Shown here: positions 26,043 through 31,912 of the stretch, in pieces | Layout: every line of letters starts with the position of its first letter | How positions within the stretch are numbered: the first letter of the stretch is position 1 | Origin: UBA8438 sp963934795 | GTDB lineage: Bacteria > Acidobacteriota > Vicinamibacteria > Vicinamibacterales > UBA8438 | Reading direction: 5' to 3' | DNA: 31,912 nt | NCBI GenBank assembly: GCA_963934795.1 | Contig: CAWWAF010000035.1 | Location: 1 to 31,912 of the forward strand | Notes under the pieces: model-generated | The model's database searches: none | Seen by the model: only the letters and a program-made list of their open reading frames with translations | What the model was told of the DNA's origin: nothing | Program-made: the position numbers and the translations under genes

Positions 26043-27776
26043 CTAGTCCTGGTAGACGGATCTACCTCGGGAGAAGGTCTCCATGATCTGGATGTGCTCG
26101 AGCTCGGCCGGGTCCGACGTGATCGGGTTCTGCGCGAGGACCACCAAATCGGCCTGTTTCCCGACCGTGATCGAGCCCTTCGTGTCTTCCTCGAAGTATT
26201 GGTATGCGGCACCGAGTGTGACCGCATGCAGCGCCTCTTGAATTGTGGCGCGCTGGTGCGGACCGAGCACACGGCCGCTACGCGTCGTCCGATTCACGGT
26301 AATCGACACCAGCCGCATGATGTCCGGCGGGACGATCGAGGCATCGTTGTGGAGCGTGAAATTCACATCGCGATCGACGGCCCAGCGCACGGGGCTGATA
26401 TTGCTGCCCCGGTCCTCCCCGAAGCTGCGCACGTGCCAGTCACCCCAGAAGAAGGTGTGCGCTGAGAAGAAGGACGGCACGACGTTCAACTCCGCCGCGC
26501 GGTCCATCTGGTCCTCGCGCATCAGCTGGGCGTGGATGATCACTGAGCGGTGGTCCGGTGCCTCCTCCATGCCGGCGAGCGCCTCGTCGACTCCGTCCAA
26601 CATGAGGTCCATGGCGGCATCGCCGTTGGCATGGGCGAGGAACGGAACTCCGCGCTCGATCAACGCTGCCGCCGCCGTCTTGTAGACCTCCGGATCCATG
26701 ACGCCATACGCCCGATAATCTGGGCTGGCCCCCGGAGGACCTTCGACGTACGGCTCGGTGACCCACGCGGTGCGTCCCTGCGGCGAGCCGTCGAGAACCA
26801 ACTTGACGCCCGCAATGCGAAACCCGTTCTGATAGGTCGTGTCGTACTCCATGCGGCCGTCCAATATGGAACTGGAGCCGGCGAAGACGGCGAGGTCCGC
26901 GTCGAACGGCTCGCGCTCCGCGGCGGCCCGGATCCGCTCAGCCATCTCTGGGCTGGTTCCGCTGCCGTTCTGAATCGTGGTGGTGCCGTAACCCGTGTAC
27001 ACGCCGATGGACTTGCGAATCAGTGCATCGAACTCGTCCGGCGTTGGCGTGCCACCTCCGCCGACCGTGAACAGCCGGCCCGCTCGCTCCTCCATGACGC
27101 CATTGGGCTCCATCGACCCAGCCACCCTCCGGATAATGCCTCCGTCAGGATCGGGTGTGGCGGCCGTGATGTTGCTGGCTGCGAGGGCGGCCGAGTTGCC
27201 CGCTCTGAGGTGTCCCGACACGTGGACGAGAACGATGGGATGGTCGGTCGAGGCCCTATCCAGTTCGAAACGCGTGGGATGGAGTCCCTCGGTCAGCAGC
27301 GAGTCGTCGTAGCCATTCCCGAAGACGGCCTCGCCCGCCGGGATTTCCTTCTCGTCGATCCAGCGCCGGATCTTCGCCACCAACTCGTCGATGTTCGTGA
27401 CGTCACCCACCGGCGGGGCGTGCAGCGACAATTCGTCCAGCGCTCGACCCGCTCCCATGAAGTGACCGTGGGCATCGATGAAGCCAGGCAGCAACGCCCT
27501 GTCTCCCAGCTCGACGACCCGCGTCGACTCACCGCGAAGGGCCATGACGTCATCCAATGCCCCCGCGGCCGCGATGGTCTCGCCCCGAACCGCCACCGCC
27601 TCGACGGTCGGCCGTTCAGGATCCATGGTGACGATGTGGTCGCCCACGAAGATCGTGTCCGCCACTGGACCGCTCTGCGCGGCGGGCGGATCGCTGGGCG
27701 CGGCCTGTCCGCATCCGCTGACGATGACTGCCAGGATGGGCCCGAGGACCGATATGACTGATTTCGAATTACTCAT
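26043..27776 (-). CDS. Lipoprotein amidohydrolase (YtcJ-like, amidohydrolase_3)
   Basis: 577 aa. The signal ends in lipobox VSGC (Cys22), so the enzyme is a periplasmic lipoprotein. Family blocks: an early TIFVGDHIVTMD beta sandwich, PGFIDAHGHF (His103, His105 metal ligands), VFGNGYDDSLL, HLRAGNSAAL, a middle VKLVLDGSPQGRTAWVTEPY, FLAHANGDAAMDLMLDGVDE, FSAHTFFWGDWH, and the C-terminal TKGSITVGKQADLVVLAQNP. These are the hallmarks of YtcJ-type imide or amide hydrolases. The ATG at 27776 follows GGGAG by 7 nt. It lies 26 bp downstream of the symporter gene, suggesting an import/hydrolysis pair. The substrate is unknown. Confidence 0.9.
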   Translation of the reverse strand: MSNSKSVISVLGPILAVIVSGCGQAAPSDPPAAQSGPVADTIFVGDHIVTMDPERPTVEAVAVRGETIAAAGALDDVMALRGESTRVVELGDRALLPGFIDAHGHFMGAGRALDELSLHAPPVGDVTNIDELVAKIRRWIDEKEIPAGEAVFGNGYDDSLLTEGLHPTRFELDRASTDHPIVLVHVSGHLRAGNSAALAASNITAATPDPDGGIIRRVAGSMEPNGVMEERAGRLFTVGGGGTPTPDEFDALIRKSIGVYTGYGTTTIQNGSGTSPEMAERIRAAAEREPFDADLAVFAGSSSILDGRMEYDTTYQNGFRIAGVKLVLDGSPQGRTAWVTEPYVEGPPGASPDYRAYGVMDPEVYKTAAAALIERGVPFLAHANGDAAMDLMLDGVDEALAGMEEAPDHRSVIIHAQLMREDQMDRAAELNVVPSFFSAHTFFWGDWHVRSFGEDRGSNISPVRWAVDRDVNFTLHNDASIVPPDIMRLVSITVNRTTRSGRVLGPHQRATIQEALHAVTLGAAYQYFEEDTKGSITVGKQADLVVLAQNPITSDPAELEHIQIMETFSRGRSVYQD

Positions 27777-27802
27777 GATGCTACTCCCGTTGTTGCCTGC
27801 CC

Positions 27803-29236
27803 TCAGAAACGTCCGAGTCGCTCTCGATACGAGAGCAGTTCCTGCTTCAACACTGGACTGAGAAGGTACAAGCCCAGGAGATTCGGAATCGCCACGAGGA
27901 AGATCAGCGCGTCCGACAGGTCCACAAGGGCACCGAGTTGGACGCTGCTACCTAGGACGATGAAGCAGCAGTAGAACACCTTGAAGCCGATGTCGACAGA
28001 TTTGCTGTGGCCCGCGAGATAGGTGAACGACTTCAGGCCGTAGTAGCTCCACGAGATCATCGTCGAAAACGCGAAGAGTACGGCTGCGATGGACAAGGGC
28101 ACGGGCGACCAGGAAATGGTGCTGGCGAATGCACGCGTCGTCAGTTCGATCCCGCTGAGCTCTGTCGCCGCCAAGGTGGGGTCGTAGACCGTCACCACGA
28201 TGACCAGGGCCGTCAGGGTGCAGATGACGACCGTGTCGATGAACGGTTCGAGCAAGGCGACGAAGCCTTCGGTGACGGGCTCGTCGGTGCGGACGGCCGA
28301 GTGGGCGATCGCGGCGGACCCGAGACCAGCCTCGTTGGAGAACACCGCTCGTCGGAAGCCGATGATCATGACCCCGATCAGGCCGCCGCCGACGCTCTCG
28401 AGGGCAAAGGCTCCGTCCCAGATCTGGCCGATGGCGGTTGGCAGTCCTTCCAGGTTCATGACCAGAATCGCCAACGCAGAGAACACGTACAACACAGCCA
28501 TGAACGGGACGAGCTTGGACGTCGTCTTGGCGATGCTCTTGATTCCGCCGACGACAACCAGAGCCACGCAGGCAGCCATGACCACGCCCAGAATCCATGC
28601 CCGACCGAAGAAGACGCTGTCGCCCCCGCCGGTCACGTCGATCACGATGGCGGCCGCCTGATTAGACTGGAACATGTTGCCGATGCCGAGACAGCCCACC
28701 ACCATGGCGACGGCATAGAACATCCCCAGGACACGTCCGGTTCCCGGCAGACCCCTGATCGCGAGACCGCGCTCGAGGAAATACATGGGGCCGCCACTCA
28801 CGGACCCATCATCGTGTGTCTGCCGAAATTTCACCGCCAAGGTGCACTCGGCGAATTTGGTGCTCATCCCAAGCAGGCCAGCGATGATCATCCAGAGCGT
28901 TGCCCCAGGCCCGCCGACGGAGATGGCCACGGCAATGCCGGCGATATTGCCAATGCCGACCGTGCCTGAGACGGCCGTTGCCAGCGCCTGGAAGTGGGTG
29001 ACTTCTCCCGGGTGCAGGGGGTCGGTGTACCGCCCACTCACCAGGTGCAGGGCGTGTCTGAACCCGCGGATATTGATGAAGCGTAGATAGAACGTGAAGA
29101 ACAGTCCGCCGGCGACCAGCCACGCGACGATCAGCGGCAGCTCCAGGCCGGCGATCGGAACGGCGTAGAAGACGAATCGGTAGATGACGTCCGCAAGCGG
29201 ACGCATGATCTGGTCGATGGTTTGATCGATACCCAC
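27803..29236 (-). CDS. AGCS-family sodium:alanine/glycine symporter
   Basis: 477 aa integral membrane protein with about 11 hydrophobic segments. Family signatures are GTVGIGNIAGIAVAISVGGP, a sodium/substrate region near the start, and NEAGLGSAAIAHSAV in the middle. It imports small neutral amino acids with Na+. Start is GTG at 29236 with a weak GGGAAAG upstream. The gene is 26 bp upstream of the amidohydrolase. The loop AVKFRQTHDDGSVSGGPMY and C-terminal LYLLSPVLKQELLSYRERL are normal for the family. D-amino acid or alanine transport is the default inference. Confidence 0.92.
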   Translation of the reverse strand: MGIDQTIDQIMRPLADVIYRFVFYAVPIAGLELPLIVAWLVAGGLFFTFYLRFINIRGFRHALHLVSGRYTDPLHPGEVTHFQALATAVSGTVGIGNIAGIAVAISVGGPGATLWMIIAGLLGMSTKFAECTLAVKFRQTHDDGSVSGGPMYFLERGLAIRGLPGTGRVLGMFYAVAMVVGCLGIGNMFQSNQAAAIVIDVTGGGDSVFFGRAWILGVVMAACVALVVVGGIKSIAKTTSKLVPFMAVLYVFSALAILVMNLEGLPTAIGQIWDGAFALESVGGGLIGVMIIGFRRAVFSNEAGLGSAAIAHSAVRTDEPVTEGFVALLEPFIDTVVICTLTALVIVVTVYDPTLAATELSGIELTTRAFASTISWSPVPLSIAAVLFAFSTMISWSYYGLKSFTYLAGHSKSVDIGFKVFYCCFIVLGSSVQLGALVDLSDALIFLVAIPNLLGLYLLSPVLKQELLSYRERLGRF

Positions 29237-29253
29237 TATCGGTTCTTTCCCAC

Positions 29254-29281
29254 AAAAAAATGTGCGCAGGGGATTATCCCC
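29254..29281 (-). terminator. Short hairpin followed by a T-run
   Basis: On the minus strand GGGGA TAA TCCCC (29281-29269) is followed eight bases later by seven T (29260-29254). The TAA stop of the decayed gene sits in the loop. The stem is only 5 bp, so it is a weak candidate. Confidence 0.35.
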
Positions 29282-29825
29282 CGGGTACTGCCCAACATCG
29301 AGCCGGGAGCGTGTTTGCGAGCCCAGGCCCCCGCGCGACTGCGCCAGCAGCTCGAATAGTGCCGTTCATGAAGCGGCCATCGAGTGTCTCCTCGAAACCA
29401 AGGGTGGCCGGCGCGCGGATCGACCGCGTGTCTGTGCTTCCATCTTTCTTGCTGAACTCGCGCACCTCGTCGTCGAGCAAGACGTGGAGACGGCGGGGTG
29501 CGGCTCCTGCGTTGGACAGGGTCGTGCCATCTTCGTGACGCGTCTGGTGACCCGCGGCAGCAATCCGAAAGAGCTCGGCGACACTCACTGACTCAAACAG
29601 TGGCAATGCGCGCATGCGGTCCACCAGCTTGATCGTTGGGAGTTGGTTGTGCCAACCGCCGTCCGGTGCGACCACCCCGTCCTCGCTCAGCGCTAGGAGC
29701 CATGAGGCGGCTTCAGCCACATGCCAATCTTTGCTGGCGCGCTCGGCGCGCACGCCGAAGATCTGACGAACGATGGCGACCAGTAGGCCCAGTTGGCGAT
29801 GATGTGAGGCACGCCCCCGTGCCGT
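29274..29825 (-). pseudogene. 3' fragment of a gene with C-terminal cNMP-binding domain
   Basis: The frame begins just after the sugar dehydrogenase stop (29826-29828) and contains no start in a natural place. It reads HHRQLGLLVAIVRQIFGVRA, KDWHVAEAASWLLALSEDGV, then a cyclic-nucleotide-binding-like domain: LPLFESVSVAELFRIAAAG, GAAPRRLHVLLDDEV and ATLGFEETLDGR. The domain breaks up after GTIRAAGAVARG. It resembles the tail of large membrane proteins (ATP/ADP translocase-like plus HEAT plus cNMP-binding domain), from which the whole membrane part is missing. Deleted at the 5' end by the join to the sugar dehydrogenase gene. A GTG inside the frame (29753) could allow translation of 159 aa. Confidence 0.6.
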
Positions 29826-31169
29826 TCACGGCGAGCGCGGCGAGAGCGGTTCGATCCTGAGCAGGGCTCCCGGGTTGTAGTCCGTCAGGACGTAGAGCAA
29901 CCCGTCGGGACTCTGGCGCACGTCGCGGATCCGCTGCTTGAGATCATCGAGCAACCATTCCCGAGGCCCGAGCCAGCCGTTCTCGTCGATGGCGATACGC
30001 TCCAGACGCTGGTTCTTCATGACCCCGACGAACAGGCTGCCCTTCCACCCGGGAAACCGGTCACCCGTATAGAACGTCATCCCCGACGGACCGATGGTGG
30101 GGGTCCAGAAGATGACCGGCGTCTCCATGCCTGGCATGTGCATCGTGTGGGCGTCGGGCCGGCCGGCGGCCTCGCCGAGCGCGCCAACCCCGCCGATGAA
30201 GTCTCCCGAGTAGTCGCGTCCAAGACCCACGAGCGGCCAGCCATAGTTCGCGCCGGCGTTGAGGATGTTGACCTCGTCGGCCCCCGCCGGGCCGTTCTCG
30301 TGCGCCCAGATCATGCCGGTCTCCGGGTGGACGGTCAGCCCGAGCATGTTCCGGTGTCCCATCGTGAAGATCTCCGGCTTGTAGCCGGCGCGGCCGACGA
30401 ACGGGTTGTCTTCCGGCACCGTGCCGTCGTCTCTGAGACGCAGAAACTTGCCGCCGTGGCTGCCTGGCTCCTGAGCGCGAGCGCCCCTGGCTCGGGCGTA
30501 CTGGCCTGAGGCGGCGGGGGCATTCGGAGCCCCCACCCCCAGGTAGAGCAAGCCGTCCAGGCCGAACACCATCCGCGACGCCTGCGTCATGGAAATGCTG
30601 TCGTCCATCAAACTGTCGGCCACGAAGATGTCAGCGCCATCGACGAGAGCGGTGCCGTTCCATCGCGCTCGCCAGACGGCGCTCGTGGTGGTCAAGCCCG
30701 TGGGATTGGGCTGTATCAGCCCGGCAGGAACCAGCGCCGACAGCGGCTCGGTGCCCGGGGCCAGGTCCGGACCCTGCTTCGAGTACGAGAGGTAGACCAA
30801 CTGGTTCTCGGCGAAGCGCGGATGGAGCGCAATGTCCATGAGCCCACCCGTCCTCACCGCATGTACCCGGGGCACCCCGGCAATCGGCTCCGGATCGAGC
30901 ACGCCGTCGCGAACAATCCGCAACTGCCCGCCCAGTTCGGTCACCAGCAGGCTGCCGTCGGGGAGAAAGGCGAGACTCCAGGGCCTGGCAAGATCCTTCG
31001 TCACCACGACCACCCGGAACTGAGCGCCGTAAGTCCGGTAGGTCCATGGCCCGTCGCCCAGAGGCTCGAATCGTCCAACCTGAGCCCGCCCGGGAACCGC
31101 ACCGACCATCACCACGACGATACCGAGCAGCCAGGCGGCACGAACAACCCGCAACGATCTGAACTTCAT
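29826..31169 (-). CDS. PQQ-dependent soluble sugar dehydrogenase (sorbosone/glucose type)
   Basis: 447 aa exported six-bladed propeller. The signal peptide ends near GAVPGRAQ. Family motifs: VTKDLARPWSLAFLPDGSLL, TELGGQLRIVRDG, GGLMDIALHPRF, GHRNMLGLTVHPETG, ENGPAGADEVNILNAGANYG followed by WP, and the C-terminal RDVRQSPDGLLYVLTDYNPG. The GPAGADEVN and NYGWP segments bind Ca and PQQ in soluble glucose dehydrogenase. It oxidises an aldose or other sugar in the periplasm. ATG at 31169 has AAGGAG 8 nt upstream. The start codon overlaps the stop of a small ORF (ATGA). The 3' neighbour is the decayed cNMP-domain fragment. Confidence 0.9.
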   Translation of the reverse strand: MKFRSLRVVRAAWLLGIVVVMVGAVPGRAQVGRFEPLGDGPWTYRTYGAQFRVVVVTKDLARPWSLAFLPDGSLLVTELGGQLRIVRDGVLDPEPIAGVPRVHAVRTGGLMDIALHPRFAENQLVYLSYSKQGPDLAPGTEPLSALVPAGLIQPNPTGLTTTSAVWRARWNGTALVDGADIFVADSLMDDSISMTQASRMVFGLDGLLYLGVGAPNAPAASGQYARARGARAQEPGSHGGKFLRLRDDGTVPEDNPFVGRAGYKPEIFTMGHRNMLGLTVHPETGMIWAHENGPAGADEVNILNAGANYGWPLVGLGRDYSGDFIGGVGALGEAAGRPDAHTMHMPGMETPVIFWTPTIGPSGMTFYTGDRFPGWKGSLFVGVMKNQRLERIAIDENGWLGPREWLLDDLKQRIRDVRQSPDGLLYVLTDYNPGALLRIEPLSPRSP

Positions 31170-31336
31170 GTGACGATCTCCTTCCCGGAGTGACCCTCGT
31201 CGACCAGCGTTCGTTCGGGTTGCCCCTGTTCATGAACCCGGAAGACGACGAGCGTGGTGGGTTCCAGTCCTTCTCGGCCTCCGGGTGAATCTCGAACACA
31301 CCCGGTGCAGACGGCGTCGAGTCGGAACGATAGCAC
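31166..31336 (-). CDS. Small ORF ending in ATGA overlap with sugar dehydrogenase
   Basis: A 56-codon frame from a GTG at 31336 to a TGA that overlaps the ATG of the sugar dehydrogenase. The end reads LEPTTLVVFRVHEQGQPER and TLVDEGHSGKEIVT. It has two Cys (CTGC) but no recognised domain and no good ribosome site. The ATGA overlap and the AAGGAG inside the ORF suggest translational coupling if it is real. It may instead be the last codons of a decayed gene, since the next DNA upstream is kinase debris. Confidence 0.25.
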   Translation of the reverse strand: MLSFRLDAVCTGCVRDSPGGREGLEPTTLVVFRVHEQGQPERTLVDEGHSGKEIVT

Positions 31337-31392
31337 GGGCCTGTCAGGCGACCGGGACCGCAGCGACCACGACGGGGAAAGCCCGCCGCCGG

Positions 31393-31470
31393 CGCCTCCC
31401 AGTCCGGCTCACGCTCCATGACCCGCCCAATGGTGTCCGACAACGTCTCCCCGGCGAAGGCCGCGCGCAC
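31393..31470 (-). pseudogene. Fragment of a Ser/Thr protein kinase C-lobe
   Basis: The minus strand encodes RAAFAGETLSDTIGRVMERE and then PDWEA. In bacterial Hanks-type kinases this is the stretch after the activation region (RAF-GET-SDT-A-VL-REPDW), about 25 residues out of a 270-residue domain. No catalytic or P-loop part lies around it. In the 380-bp gap 31170-31549 this fragment and the small ORF at 31166-31336 are the only signals seen. Confidence 0.45.
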
Positions 31471-31549
31471 CCAGCGGTGTTGGTGGCGAGGATACGTCGA
31501 GGCGAGATAGTCGAATCGGTAGCGTGTTGACGTAAAAGGAGTTAAGTGG

Positions 31550-31759
31550 ATGACGCGTTCGCAAAGAATTCGAACCGCTGTTCAATTTCCATTCAGCGTC
31601 GCCATCCTCGAAACTGAGCACCTCCCAACCTATCAGCGCATCACCAACAAAGCCTTGCATCTGAGCAAGTTAGGGCTCAGCCACGCTCGGATCGCGAAGC
31701 TACTCGAAGTCACCGACAAGACGGTCGCCAAGGCGATCGCCTGGACGGATGACCAGTGA
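31550..31759 (+). CDS. Small helix-turn-helix protein
   Basis: 69 aa, with a strong Shine-Dalgarno (AAAAGGAG) 8 nt before the ATG at 31550. The C-terminal half is a homeodomain-like helix-turn-helix: KALHLSKLGLSHARIAKLL followed by EVTDKTVAKAIAW. This resembles the DNA-binding heads of resolvases and transposases, and stand-alone proteins of the same shape. The N-terminal part (TAVQFPFSVAILETEHLPTY) is also ordered, so the protein looks complete. It may belong to a mobile element or be an independent regulator; no integrase catalytic domain is in view. Confidence 0.6.
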   Translation: MTRSQRIRTAVQFPFSVAILETEHLPTYQRITNKALHLSKLGLSHARIAKLLEVTDKTVAKAIAWTDDQ

Positions 31760-31806
31760 GAGTCGTCGGGCGTCAGGCATTTGGGTTCGTTTCGCAAAAA
31801 AATGTC

Positions 31807-31912
31807 TCAAACCCTACCGTCGCTCTCTTCAAGTGTCACATCTCGTTCGATGACACCTCCACATCGAGGACAGCCGGGGGCAGCACGTGTTCTCCTTGTC
31901 GCGCCGCTTGCA
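31807..31912 (-). other. Possible 3' end of a zinc-ribbon gene running off the window
   Basis: On the minus strand the last 35 codons before a TGA (31807-31809) include GCPRCGGVIERDVTLEE, one CxxC knuckle of a zinc ribbon. The gene would start outside the window. With a single CxxC visible it could be chance. It would converge on the HTH gene. Confidence 0.2.

Noticed and set aside
26550..27761. 403-codon plus-strand frame opposite the amidohydrolase
   Set aside because: Arg/Gly/His-rich shadow without motifs; the minus-strand gene has all family signatures.

Overview
The window is GC-rich bacterial DNA with dense genes, using the standard bacterial code. Protein content points to Acidobacteriota, probably a Vicinamibacteria-like lineage. 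The clues are a CBM9/DUF5916 outer-membrane-type protein, two paralogues of a secreted family with the motifs PDGQPD and RGHWEG, a cytochrome c fused to a PHM-like copper monooxygenase, several PQQ enzymes, and an EF-G of the spd/mitochondrial EFG1 type. The assignment is inferred from family content; no rRNA or other marker is present, and I saw no tRNA, CRISPR array or intact insertion sequence.

Layout. 91-3209 (+): a secreted HpcH/HpaI aldolase, a secreted protein of unknown function, and a DUF1906 glycoside-hydrolase-like protein. 3221-9829 (-): a run of deaD-type RNA helicase, DUF5916 protein and tex, followed by a short remnant of a second DUF5916 3' end. 9940-11322 (-): a spermidine-synthase-like protein and a YdeI/OmpD-associated gene broken by one in-frame TGA. 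11483-13246 (+): a PQQ alcohol dehydrogenase. 13296-18647 (-): a small subtilase, an ABC-F ATPase with one degenerate ATP site, two mutually truncated genes (SLOG-like protein and RecA-like ATPase), and EF-G.

19035-25930: a cytochrome c/PQQ dehydrogenase (-) stands divergent to five + genes: cytochrome c-PHM copper monooxygenase, a secreted partner protein, the second paralogue of the 1491-2510 family, a secreted double-VOC protein and a lipoprotein. Nearly all carry export signals, so this looks like a periplasmic oxidation locus and is the most system-like part of the window. 26043-31169 (-): a lipoprotein amidohydrolase, a Na+/alanine-type symporter, a decayed cNMP-binding-domain fragment and a PQQ sugar dehydrogenase. 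31166-31912 holds kinase debris, a small HTH protein and a possible zinc-ribbon gene end.

The main theme is export: at least eleven products have signal peptides or lipoboxes, and three are PQQ-dependent dehydrogenases. A second theme is gene decay: several truncated, interrupted or remnant genes lie at operon edges. Functions come from motif recognition without database searches.
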